A DNA stretch of 64,000 bases, taken from assembly GCA_905116865.2 (NCBI GenBank), contig CAJHNH020001590.1, positions 1-64,000 on the forward strand. Reading direction: 5' to 3'. Origin of the DNA: Candidula unifasciata. Lineage: Eukaryota > Mollusca > Gastropoda > Stylommatophora > Geomitridae. The notes beneath the pieces are model-generated. The model was not told the origin of the DNA and did no database searches. It worked only from the letters and a program-made list of their open reading frames with translations. The stretch's first letter is position 1, and every line of letters starts with the position of its first letter. The position numbers and the translations under genes are program-made. Of the stretch, positions 53,291 through 63,379 are shown piece after piece.

Positions 53291-53444
53291 TGGCATTCTA
53301 GAAAAAAAACTGAACATCACAGAAAATTCGCTTGTAGATATACTCCTTTCTCGAAAACTGTGGTCTTTTGTTCAGTAATAACAATGATGATGATGTTAAT
53401 GAAAATGCTGATGATAAGGATGATGATGCTATGCATAACTAAAC

Positions 53445-54374
53445 TCAATAGCATCTGGTGAAGCAGCAAGTTTTCAAATCAACAAAAGTCTTCTTTAACG
53501 CCTTAAAGAAAGATTGGTTCATACCGCAGCAAATGATAAAATTCAGTATGGAATGTAATGGGTAGCAATGGGTAGCAATGACTTTAATTACATCTGAAAC
53601 CATGTTTGTGAGAGCAAAAGTTGTGATCACAAACGGTGTTAATGTCAAAATGAAAAATACCCCAAACATAGCCAAAAAGAATTTAACACTTTTCATCACC
53701 ATCATACGATTATTCCTGTTTATTGTATCGCTCTCCATGTCTCCTATTTGTTGACGTCTGGATGTGGCAGCTTGTTTGTGTCTGATGGCAATCCACGCAA
53801 TTTTAGAATAGCACAAAAATGCAACAATTAAATCGACGGCAAAAACTGACAAATTTGAGTAATAATATACCTCTGGCTCATTAGTGTTAATACAGTGTTT
53901 ATATTTACTGTCTCGGTAGAGTATAGGTGGAATACAGGTATCGATGAGACACAGAATGTATGTAACAGAAAGTATTTTGATTACCCGTTGTTGCGTCATA
54001 TTTCTTATATAATAAAACGGATGAGCTATGCGTATGTAACGGTCGATAGCAATGATACTCATGTGTAACATATCCAAGAGTACACAAGAAAACATCATCC
54101 CATATAAAAAATTGTTTATAATTATCATGTCTTCAACAATGGAGTTTAACCCCGTTATATGGATAATTGCTGTGGCAAAAAAGCTAATAGACAGAAATAT
54201 GTCGGCGATAGCCAGGGACAGGATGAAAATGTACTGGTTGGTGTGTAGTTCCCGGGTCCGGCAGATGGTCACAATTGTCAGCACACTATTGCAGATCACA
54301 ATCAGACACAGCGACACTCCAGTATATCCCATAGGGATGTTATACCCGCAAGAGGATGTCGAATTATCTCCCAT
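53445..54374 (-). CDS. Receptor B2: rhodopsin-like seven-TM GPCR, subfamily B
   Basis: The 309-residue ORF begins at the first ATG (MGDNSTSSCGYN). It has an N-glycosylation site and N-terminal Cys, seven helices, a TM2 AIADIFLS Asp, IAIDRYIRIAHPFYY, an ECL2 Cys in YKHCINTNEP, a third loop with AIRHKQAA, a TM6 LTLTP and a TM7 NFIIC. The C-terminal tail is Cys-rich (TCCFTRCY), suggesting lipidation. It is very similar to receptor B3, with flanks duplicated as well. It lies on the minus strand, 53 bases past the shared end of the duplication near a GATGAT-rich stretch. Role in sensing is inferred; ligand unknown. Confidence 0.88.
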   Translation of the reverse strand: MGDNSTSSCGYNIPMGYTGVSLCLIVICNSVLTIVTICRTRELHTNQYIFILSLAIADIFLSISFFATAIIHITGLNSIVEDMIIINNFLYGMMFSCVLLDMLHMSIIAIDRYIRIAHPFYYIRNMTQQRVIKILSVTYILCLIDTCIPPILYRDSKYKHCINTNEPEVYYYSNLSVFAVDLIVAFLCYSKIAWIAIRHKQAATSRRQQIGDMESDTINRNNRMMVMKSVKFFLAMFGVFFILTLTPFVITTFALTNMVSDVIKVIATHCYPLHSILNFIICCGMNQSFFKALKKTFVDLKTCCFTRCY

Positions 54375-54429
54375 GGCGTCGGAATGGATAAATATGATAT
54401 TTATGGTTTTTGTGGAGAATTCCAAGACA

Positions 54430-54767
54430 TAAAGAAGTCTATGATGGTTAACCAGATGGATACACTCTCAGCCTGTTCCTGGTGCTATCGGAAGGGAACT
54501 CTGCACTTGCTGGTGAAGATGGTGACGAAGCACTTTTGGGAGTGTCCTGAGTGCTATGATGTCGATTCCTAATTCAACGTTTAAAATTAAAATATTGAAA
54601 ATCTCACATCAAAGTCTGCGTCTGTAGCTTAATGGCTACGTAATTCTACAGGTGGTTTGGAACCAGACCGCATTCCGTTCATTTCGACAGTCAATGGTTT
54701 AGAGCCTTGACCGTTCAGTGCAATGACAAACTAATAAACGTAATACTCCCTACTAAAATCACAAACA

Positions 54768-54798
<31 letters not shown>

Positions 54799-54990
54799 AG
54801 GAAATGTTGGGTTTTCTCTATGCAACGGCCTGTAATAAATGTACAGCTAACTAACAAGTCAAATTAAGAAACAGAAAAAAAAAATATAATCCCAGTTTGA
54901 AATAAAATGTAGATGTTATCCCTGTTAACCTGTTAATAGTACCAGTCCAATGTTGATGACAAGACATCTCATCGGTGGCTGTGACTTAGG
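54430..54990. repeat. 5' flank of receptor B2, duplicated at B3
   Basis: Blocks GGGAGTGTCCTGAGTGCTAT, TCAATGGTTTAGAGC, ACTAATAAACGTAATA and GCTAACTAACAAGTCAAAT align with 63460-63960. A poly-A run lies at 54774-54799. The duplicated flank may include the B-type promoter. Confidence 0.65.
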
Positions 54991-55300
54991 GAAAACCGGC
55001 TCCTGTTTACTGAAGCATTTTAAGTGCGCCTAGCTAAAATATAAAGTAAACATATCGATTCTGACAATGATAAGGGAGAACTGTTCTGGTAATCAGGAAA
55101 ACTCCAACGTCATTCTGATCACACAGTTGTGGTTAGTCAGCTGATACACAACTGCTGGATTTGTCACAATGTATATGTATGCTGCATTGAGCAGTAACAC
55201 GGATAACAACTAGGGCAATTAATAACAAACTACACACATTCATTAACTGCTGCCTGCGCAGAATAGAAGGAGTTTAATGGTATGATAGCGTCACTCACTA
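54991..55300. other. Intergenic, nothing recognised
   Basis: No supported feature. Confidence 0.3.
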
Positions 55301-56200
55301 ATGTTGAGTTTTGGGAGAGGACTAAACAAGTTCCAGTAGATCAAGGAAATGATGCAGGTGTTGGATAGGACACACGCTGAGAAAACCGTAGAACAACATA
55401 CCAATGTTTTTGTGCTGGCATCCATGGGAACTACATTTACCGAAGATGGGAAATTGGATAAAGAAATTAACATTAGATGCAGTAAAGCGAACCAAGTATT
55501 GGGACAGCTAGCCCCCCCCCCCCCCTTTACAGCATAACACAATCCCAATCAGCCCAAAGAGACATCTTATTCAAAGCATATTTATTCCAACTCTGTGCTA
55601 TCAGTGCCAGACAACAAACCATAAAAGAAAATTAGTAACCATAGAAATGAGATGTCTGAGAAGGGCTCTAGGAGTGACAATAAGAGATAAGATCAGGAAT
55701 GAGATCAAAAGAGAAAAAGTCGGCACAGAACCAATTCTAAATCACATACAAAGACAGCAAGTGCAATGGTTTGCCCACTTAGAGAGAATGCCTTGTGACA
55801 CCATACCATACAAAGCATACATGGAAAGAGAAGAAGGTCGTAGAGCAAGAGGTAGACCAAGAACAAGATGGAAGGATAACATCAGAGAAGCTCTACAGAG
55901 AAGCCTACGGTCGAGGCGGCCAGAAGAGCCAGAAACAGAACCTTATATCTCCCTCGACACCCACAGTGGTAAAAGAAGAAGTGATGAAGAAGAAGAAGAA
56001 GAATCGATGGCTGCAATGGAATTAAGGCAGAACAAAGGATACGGAGAAGGGAGCTGCTAGAGAGTGCAGATAAACAGATGGGGAAGACATGGGGTGAACT
56101 GCGTGCGATAGTGAATTATAGAACGACATGGCATGAGTTAGTTGAAGGCCGATGCTCCATTGGAGGTTAAAGGCAGAAGAATAACAATTATCAAGTCTCG
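55300..56200 (+). pseudogene. LINE reverse transcriptase C-terminus, frameshifted
   Basis: An upstream frame carries DRTHAEKTVEQHTNVFVLAS and INIRCSKANQVLGQLA. The longest frame (55647-56060, 137 codons) starts MRCLRRALGVTIRDKIRN and carries QVQWFAHLERMPCDTIPYKA and RRARGRPRTRWKDNIREALQ. A final piece reads RTTWHELVEGRCSIGG. This is the conserved order of LINE ORF2 C-termini. Poly-C at 55511-55525 and frameshifts disable it. Confidence 0.7.
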
Positions 56201-56760
56201 CTAGACGTGTTGAAGAGACATGATTCTCCAGACCATTTCTGTAGGAAATAGAATAAGCACATAATACCGATTCATTGTTTGATTCGTTAAGTACTGCTTA
56301 AAAATATATAAACAGCCAATTTCAAATTGTAACGTTCGTTGATGCGCTCTTTCAAAAGAACTATTAAGACTGATGTTTAATACTGTAAGGCTGTTCCTAA
56401 TGCAATCACTTCATATTTTCCAAGGTCTTCAGCTGGCTCTAAACACGTTGTAACGTTTCAGTGTGGCTCGCTGTGACAAATAGTACAAGGGCATTCTTGT
56501 TAGGTGTCCAAATCCCTTCATTCGTTGTACTTTGATGACCTGTAAGAATGAAATTATTCCTAACATTTGTCTGATTTCATGATTTCGTATTCAGTCTTTC
56601 CTTGAAATTCCGGCAGCTATTCTAAAGCATTTCATCTCTGTTGTCACAATTTTACGTTCATTCGAGGATGTAAGAGTCCACGTTTGGCACTGATAGAATA
56701 TTTCTAATAATTCTTATACTTTAACATTATTTTTCTCCCCTAATGTTATCACTTGTTCTT
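56201..56760. other. Intergenic, nothing recognised
   Basis: No supported gene or repeat. Confidence 0.3.
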
Positions 56761-56877
56761 CTTTTTTGCCCAATCCACATATACTGATTGGCCCTACCCT
56801 GGTCTTAACCTTCTGCTGGCCTCTATTTTCCCCATCGGCGGGCAGCAGCTTCGGCTCCACCTTATCAGCCAATCATC

Positions 56878-57110
56878 AGATAGTATTGATACCTGCACAA
56901 TACTGTATATGCTGGTCCCTTGGAGGATAGGCAGAGCGAGAGGACTTCTCCGCAATTGTCATCAGATATTGATACCTGCACAATACAGTACCTGCTGGTC
57001 CCTTTGAGGATAGGCAGAGCGAGAGGACTTCTCCGCAATTATCACCAGATAGGACTGAAACTCACATAACACAATACAAAGTATTTGCCAGAGCGAGAGG
57101 CCTTCTCCGC
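56878..57110 (+). repeat. Tandem 5' UTR units of the non-LTR element
   Basis: Two copies of about 85 bp contain ATTGATACCTGCACAATAC, GGATAGGCAGAGCGAGAGG and ACTTCTCCGCAATT. A third partial unit (CAGAGCGAGAGGCCTTCTCC) runs into the start codon. Tandem promoter-bearing units are known from other non-LTR elements. Confidence 0.7.
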
Positions 57111-57117
57111 AAGCACC

Positions 57118-58858
57118 ATGTCTCGGAGAAACAAACCTAACGGAAAGCGCAACGGACAGAGGAAACAGCCCACTGACAGATCCACTCGATCTAACTCGGA
57201 GGCCAGGAAGACGCAGACAGATACTACCGAACCACAGGAAGACGCCCCTACTACCAGTGAGGCCCTGAGTGACGTCCCAGCGTCACCTGAACCAACACAG
57301 CCAAGTCCACAGACATCTCCAGATCGACGAAAGACAGGCAGCTATGAATTTCCTGCCACAATATTTCTACGACAGACCAACTCGGGCCGGACAGCAATCA
57401 CTACACTGGCAACGCTAACATTGATCAATATGCTGGAGATCATGTTAGGCAAGAGGGCAGTCGCAAAGATTAGGAGAACTCGAGAAGGAGTGATAGCTTC
57501 ACTAAACAGAACCAACCGCACCTCAGACATGCTGGATGACATCCAACACGACGGCAAGAAAGAACTCCGACTATCCGAGGAGATAACTGTGACGGCCACC
57601 ATCTTCCAGAATGTAAGACGCTGGGTGATCCGAAGAGTCAACCTGCAATGGAGCAACGAAGAAATTCTGCAACAAATAAGGAAAGAAAACCCAAATGTCA
57701 ACATCAACCAAGCAGAGAGACTGGGCTCAAAACGGCATCCATTGCCAGTGGCGGTGATAACATCGGAAGGAGAAAAACATCCCGGATAAAGTCTACCTAG
57801 ATCAAAGAATGCAAAGACCAGAGCAATACGTGCCACAGGTGATCCAGTGCTCTCGTTGTCAAAAAGCATGGCACTCCCGGGCCACTTGTGTGAGCGAACA
57901 TGAAGTATGCCGATACTGTTCACAACACCATGCCTTCAACAATTGCCCGCTGGCAAAGCTGGACACAGACTTTAAGTCACCCAATACGAACAGAAAGTGC
58001 GCCAACTGCTACGGCCAGCACAGCACCAGGTACCTGGGGTGCCCCTATCTGCAACAATGTAGAGAAATTGCAACCACGGCCATACGGGATAAGATTCCAT
58101 ACCATGAGGCCCGCAGAAGACACGAAGCAACCCAAGGCATAACCGCAGCCATTACCACCAAATTGAGCAACGAGGTGGCTCAACTCAAAAGTGACATCCA
58201 AGCTCTCAGAGACGAGAAAGACGCATCCAAAACCCAACGAGATGAAGACAGAGATGAAATAACAGGCCTGAGAGCTATAATGCAGGCGACTCTTGACACC
58301 CAGAAACGGATGACAGCAGAGATGACGAAATTCAAGGAGGACATCATGAATGCACTGGCCACTATCCAGACACAAAAGGAACAACCAACTAAGGCAAGGG
58401 AAGACGAGGCGGGCATCAATGATCTGCGGGTTAACCAACAACTTCTCGCGAAAGAAATCGCAATGATCAAGAAGGCACTGGCTGAAACAGAGGAAAAGTT
58501 ACGAAGAGCATACGAAGAAAACAACAGACTTAACAAGGAACTGCAAGCAACCAACAGAGTGATGGAAGAAAGAGAGAAAGCACGGAAAGAGGCAACAAGA
58601 AGGCAGCAAATACAGGGAGCCGAGACCCAGAAAAAGCCGCATCAAACACCACATAAGAAAACTCAGGCATCGCTGATGAAACAGTTTCCGTTGGCAACAA
58701 TTGACCAAATTAACCAACGCATCATGGAGATGGAGGACCCGAACTTCTATAACTCAGAACTGCAGGATGATGATGTTTTTTGGTCATCACCAGAGGAACC
58801 ACATCGACAGCCAAAATTTGAAGTCAAACGAGGTCGACATCGTTACCCCAAACACTAA
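57118..58858 (+). pseudogene. ORF1 (gag-like) of the non-LTR element, one frameshift
   Basis: It starts at the ATG of MSRRNKPNGKRNGQRK. The first 220 codons have a basic, Ser/Thr/Pro-rich N-terminus and an RRM-like middle (SYEFPATIFLRQ, PLPVAVITSEGE). A one-base shift in an A-run near 57774-57779 moves the frame; the second part (from about 57778 to 58858) has three zinc knuckles: CSRCQKAWHSRATC, CRYCSQHHAFNNC and CANCYGQHSTRYLGC. A coiled coil of about 150 residues and a basic tail follow. This is the jockey/I-type ORF1 plan. The protein would bind element RNA. Apart from the shift it is open, so it is fairly young. Confidence 0.85.
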
Positions 58859-59489
58859 TACCAGATACGACACAACCAAAGCCAAATTACCGAAACCCTA
58901 TGTAGGAGCAGTACTTTACAACAAGGATACGAGAAAATCGCCAAATAATACCAGACCTCAGCAGTATAGCCATCAGTACCTGCCCAAGTCAATCGACCGC
59001 CGGTCCTTATTAGGATAGGCAATCTACTTTCACCGGAAACAACAAACAGCCAAGGAATACGACAATAAATCGATCCAACATCCAATCATCTTGAGCGCAG
59101 CACAGGGCCAGCCAGATTACAAAAACAACAGCAAGAGCGGAAACCACAACAAACAGAAAGTGACAACATTAAACACAATCCAGAATCAAATAAGATCGCG
59201 ACCAGAAAACGTCACCACAAATATAGCTGAAAGGAAAGTGAGCAGAAATGTGAACGGACCTAGCTGAAAGTGGTCAAAGAAAGAGAATTTGAATTTGAAT
59301 CTATTTTCCCTATTTCTGAAACATCTCTCATTTTCATCTTGAGCATTTCTGTTTGAACCGCCGTATCCTCCCCCGACTTGCCGGGCCTGTCGTGATTTAA
59401 TCTTCAACTGAACGCCTTAACTAAACTGACATATTTAGCATACATTTCCAGGTATAATCACATCTTTCGGTCACATTTTTCGGCGAATG

Positions 59490-59860
59490 TTTTTTGCGCT
59501 ACCTAAATCTAAAAAAATATTTGGTAATCGGATCCCTTGTAGAGCTTTGGGAGAGAACTGAACAGGCTCCAGTGGACCAAGAGGTGAGAAAAAGACGATG
59601 GCGTTTGATAGGTCACACACAGAGAAAACAGGAGAACAGCATAACTAGAATGTCTTTGCATTGGAACCCACAGGGAAATAGAAATAAATGAAGGCCCCCC
59701 CCCCCTCAAAAAAAAAAAAAAAAAAAAAAACATGGAGAAGATAGCAGGAGAATGAGGCTAGAAATGTAATGTCGAATGAGAGAATGACTTGGAGTGAATT
59801 GGTTGAGAGCCTATGCTCAAGTGGGGGATAGAAAGGCAGAAGAAGAAGAATCGGATCCCA
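59490..59860 (+). pseudogene. LINE C-terminus (RTE-like) with poly-A and GAA tail
   Basis: Reads [51 protein letters not shown], then a C-run/A-run (59696-59730), then WLRAYAQVGDRKAEEEE, ending in a short GAA tail. This is the ELWERT...IGHTLRK type of RT C-terminus. Confidence 0.65.
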
Positions 59861-60036
59861 AAATAAATGTGTGTTACGTGTATTTACCTCCAACTTCAAT
59901 CAAATCTACGTGGTGTAAAGAGACAAATGTCACGTTTGAAAATAATTCCAGCGGCAAGCTTTTTGATAACATTGCTGAAATTTGCTTTTCATGTATGTGC
60001 AAGTAGTGACTAAAGCGAAGACGTGTCAGTCACATT

Positions 60037-60230
60037 ATGGAAGGAACGGGAAATAGATATGTTTGTAACTGTTACAACTTCAACCAAGTTTCAGCGAAGA
60101 TGCTTGAGCAGTGTCGACAGATGGAGAGCGACAACATGGCTGTAGCATTATGTAGGAGTGGAGAAGTTGTTATAAAATTAGGAGTCTCACACTCTGTGAT
60201 ACAAACTCTTGCCTGTTCGTTGTAATGCAG
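60037..60230 (+). pseudogene. Possible Tc1/mariner-like HTH remnant
   Basis: The 62-codon frame contains MAVALCRSGEV and LGVSHSVIQTL, which resembles the N-terminal helix-turn-helix of Tc1-like transposases. No DDE domain or inverted repeats were seen, so this is weak. Confidence 0.25.
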
Positions 60231-60357
60231 CCCGCAGTGTCGCCGAACAATGTAAGTCAGGACGAACTTGGTTAGTCGTCCTCTGATTTTTTAATTACTT
60301 TTTCTTTAGCAGTACAATTCTTTCCACGCTTTTGATAGTCTACATTTTATTAGGGCT

Positions 60358-60401
<44 letters not shown>

Positions 60402-60412
60402 TGTGTGTGTGG
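60358..60412. repeat. (TG)n microsatellite
   Basis: About 55 bases of TG with two TA interruptions. Confidence 0.95.
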
Positions 60413-60454
60413 TTCTTTTGATAATTCCTTAAGTGACAGAACTGTTCCTATTTA

Positions 60455-60660
60455 AAAAAAAAAAGTAAAGATCTTTTTTCACGCTTAAGGCGCATCGGTC
60501 AAATAGGAAGAGCACCCATATTTTTACAGACCAATCGGCACTAGTGAAAATGTAGTCAGCATTACGCCGGCCGTCTTTACTTCCCCGGAACAACCACCCT
60601 CGTACCCATTTCAGGCTGGGTCGACCTCACACGCATTTTAACCAAATTCAAAATTTTTAA
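60455..60660 (-). repeat. SINE-A, minus orientation, head missing
   Basis: TTTTCACGCTTAAGGCGCAT, TTACAGACCAATCGGCACTA, CGGCCGTCTTTACTTCCCC and TTTCAGGCTGGGTCGACC follow the family order. Confidence 0.65.
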
Positions 60661-60905
60661 GGTATGCATTTTAGCTGTGGCAACAAATGGATGTGAGTGG
60701 TGAACTACCCCCCTTGAATGTAGATAAGAAAATCGGAACTTTCAAACTGAAATGCTACAGAAAGGTTCTTACAATAAATACAACAGCACTAAAAGAGAAG
60801 ATATTTACACATTCTAAAACACCTGACAAATATTTAAACTGCTTTGCAGAACCTGTGTTGTTATTTGTATGTGAACCATGGACAACAAGCAGAGAAGCAT
60901 CTTAA
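60661..60905 (+). pseudogene. RTE LINE scrap
   Basis: The frame reads VDKKIGTFKLKCYRKVLTI, then AEPVLLFVCEPWTTSREA. The first phrase matches LKKRLGAFEQKCYRKILRI in the fragment at 60970-61380. It is rearranged and non-functional. Confidence 0.45.
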
Positions 60906-60969
60906 GGGTTTCCCCTCTGTTTATTTTTGGGAATGACGTATACATACCGGAAGCTACCAATCAAATCAT

Positions 60970-61380
60970 CATTATCATGTAGCAGGTCCTTTGCAGAATG
61001 TCGCTCTCATCACAGTCTGCCTGAACGAAACTCGGTCTTTCGCCAGTTCTCCTGCCTCATGTACTCTCATAGTCAAGGAGTCACTTATATCCTGTGCCCA
61101 TCTTCGTGTCGGTCGGCCCCTGCTTCTCCTTCCATGCACTCTGCTATAATTTTTTCCTATCCGTCGTGGCGCTTGATATAACCAAAATATTTCAGCTTCC
61201 GAGACAGGATGCTGTTTATTAACCAATCTTCCTTGATATTCAGATCTTTCAAGATGTCAGGATTTCTCCTCTTCTTTGTCCAAGATATTCTGAGAATCTT
61301 TCTATAGCATTTCTGCTCAAAAGCCCCTAATCTCTTTTTAAGTACAGAGAGATAGTCCACGACTCACATCCGTATGTAGC
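60970..61380 (-). pseudogene. RTE LINE 3' fragment
   Basis: From the high-coordinate end it reads MDYLSVLKKRLGAFEQKCYR, KILRISWTKKRRNPDILKD, NIKEDWLINSILSRKLKYFG, then (next frame) GRPTRRWAQDISDSLTMRVH and TFCKGPAT, then a CATGATAATGATG tail. It is the best-preserved member of this 3' subgroup, with one frame change. Confidence 0.7.
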
Positions 61381-61390
61381 CACAGGGAAG

Positions 61391-62215
61391 ATGCATGCTC
61401 TCGAAATTCTAATTTTTATCTCCTTGCTGTTGCTTAACCATAGACATTTAAGGCTGTACCAATCAAATACCTTTCTTAAATGTTTGTGTATTCTAGACAA
61501 ATCATTAGGGTCTACTGTGTTCGAAAATTGTTATTCAACATATGCTTCGTTAATACAAATTTCTGTAATCTATGGTGTCATTTCAATGATTTGAAATGAA
61601 TTCTGTCCGTATTTACAGTAACTATAGCTTTCGATTTTTTTTTGTCTGATTGTGTTTTTCTATCTTTCCACTTCTTTCTATGAGTGCCGATTAATGCATT
61701 TTCTGTTCCTTTATTACTAAATAATATTTAACTGCCTAAAGGGTTTCCTCTCTGTTTATGAGATCAACTGAAAAAAAAAAAATCATTAACTAGAAGCAGA
61801 GAGGTGGTTTGTGAGAAGAACTCAAAGAATATAATGGAGTGATAGAAAAAAAAAAAACACACACACGAAACAGTCATCATCGGGAAGATGAAAGTAGTAC
61901 ACTTAACACAACAAAAATACGTGGACAGTGGGTATTTTGTAGACATGCTATCAAAAGGAATATATTCGAGAACTTGGTAAGAACTTCAAAGATTGATGGA
62001 CGAGAGCAAAAAAGAAGGCAAAGAGACATATACCTGAATGACTTTGTCACATTTGTGAGGCGTGACCAGAACATTGACTTAATCAGTGATTTCTGGTGTT
62101 CTGAGAGGTGGTGAAACATGGCAGCTTACGCACATGACTGTGGCGACGATAAGACCTAAACATGAAAGGAAATTAGTTTATAAAGATCTCGGCAACTTTT
62201 CACAGTAATTACGAT
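61391..62215. other. Intergenic, nothing recognised
   Basis: Short frames only. A-runs at 61770 and 61847 may mark old retroposon ends. Confidence 0.3.
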
Positions 62216-62269
62216 TACGATGATAGTGATGATGATGAAGATGATGTTGATGATGACGACGATACATAT

Positions 62270-63205
62270 TTATTCTTGATAGCATGCAGTGAAGCAGCAA
62301 GTTTGCAGATCAACAAGAGTCTTCTTTAAAGCTTTGAAGAAAGATTGGCTCATGCTGCAGCAAATGATGAAATTCAGCACAGAATGGAGCGGAAAACAAT
62401 AGGTAGCAATTACTTTAAGTACATCTGAGACAATACTGGAGGCAGCAAGGTTTGTAATAACAAATGGGGGCAATGATAACATGAAAAATACCCCAAACAT
62501 GGCCAAAAAGAATTTCACACTTTTCATCACCATCATACGGTTGTTTCTGTTGATTATATTGCTCTCGGTGTCCCGTGTTTGTTGTCGCCTGAACATGGCG
62601 GCTTGTTTGTGTCTGATGGCAATCCACGCAATCTTCGAATAGCACAAAAACGCAACAATTGTATTGATGGAAAGAATGGATGTATTTGAATAGTAGTATT
62701 CCGTTGGCTCGTTGGTATTAAGACAGCGTTTATATGTGTCGTCCTGATACGCTATGGCCGGAATAAAGGTGTCGATGAAACACAGAACATATGCAACAGA
62801 AAGTATTTTAACGGTACGTTGCTTTGTCATATATTTTATATAGTAAAATGGATGCGCAATATGTATGTATCGGTCAACGGCAATTATGCTCATATGTAAC
62901 ATATCCAGGACTACACAAGAGAACAACATCCCGTATAACAGTTTGTTTATAATTCCGAAGTCTTCAACAATGGAATTTAACCCGGTTAGGTGGATAATTG
63001 CTGTGGCAAAAAAGCTTAAAGCCATCAGTATGTCAGCGATCGAAAGGGATACAATGAAAATATACTGGTTAGTGTGTAGTTCACGAGTCCGGCAAATGGT
63101 CACAATTGTCAACACGCTATTGCTGATCACAATCATGCACAGAGATATTCCTGTATATCCAACAAGGACATTATACCCACAGGAGAATGTCGAATTATCT
63201 CCCAT
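62270..63205 (-). CDS. Receptor B3: rhodopsin-like seven-TM GPCR, subfamily B
   Basis: The 311-residue ORF begins at the first ATG (MGDNSTFSCGYN), matching B2. It has an N-glycosylation site, N-terminal Cys, seven helices, a TM2 SIADILMA Asp, IAVDRYIHIAHPFYY, an ECL2 Cys in YKRCLNTNEP, the AIRHKQAA loop, a TM6 SLPP and a TM7 NFIIC. The tail is TCCFTACYQE. Differences from B2 are scattered substitutions, several in ECL2 and TM4-TM5, regions that often shape ligand binding. A GATGATGATG-rich stretch lies just beyond its 3' end, as for B2, so both flanks are part of the duplication. Ligand and tissue are unknown. Confidence 0.88.
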   Translation of the reverse strand: MGDNSTFSCGYNVLVGYTGISLCMIVISNSVLTIVTICRTRELHTNQYIFIVSLSIADILMALSFFATAIIHLTGLNSIVEDFGIINKLLYGMLFSCVVLDMLHMSIIAVDRYIHIAHPFYYIKYMTKQRTVKILSVAYVLCFIDTFIPAIAYQDDTYKRCLNTNEPTEYYYSNTSILSINTIVAFLCYSKIAWIAIRHKQAAMFRRQQTRDTESNIINRNNRMMVMKSVKFFLAMFGVFFMLSLPPFVITNLAASSIVSDVLKVIATYCFPLHSVLNFIICCSMSQSFFKALKKTLVDLQTCCFTACYQE

Positions 63206-63379
63206 ATCGTAAAAATTTTTTTTCACCTTCTGCTTCTTCTTTGTGTTCACCGGCTATAAACGGAAAGCTTTGGTTGTTCGTCCACCTATGGACTCTAGTC
63301 CTTTCCAGAAACTCAGTGTTAGAATTGACGACCAGGATAGTGATTGTTTTCCTAGGGTATTTCTGTGAATGCTTAACCA

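Larger units (their letters stand above)
56770..59305 (+). mobile_element. ORF1-only non-LTR retrotransposon
   Basis: The order is a 5' region with tandem repeats, a gag-like ORF1, about 440 bases of 3' sequence, and an end in GAATTTGAATTTGAATC. No endonuclease or reverse transcriptase coding sequence is found between ORF1 and that tail. It resembles an internally deleted or half-LINE derivative. Exact ends are uncertain because no target duplication was identified. Confidence 0.55.

Noticed and set aside
52874..53378. Poly-Arg, poly-Lys and poly-Leu ORFs of about 150 codons
   Set aside because: Translations of the GAA array; not coding.
54052..54432. 126-codon plus-strand ORF
   Set aside because: Antisense to receptor B2; the receptor frame has the clear homology.
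54608..54680. tRNA-like TAGCTTAATGG with a following GGTTTGGAACC
   Set aside because: No cloverleaf stems could be drawn, and the sequence is part of the receptor B flank.
57342..57923. 193-codon minus-strand ORF
   Set aside because: Antisense shadow of the zinc-knuckle ORF1; no domain of its own.
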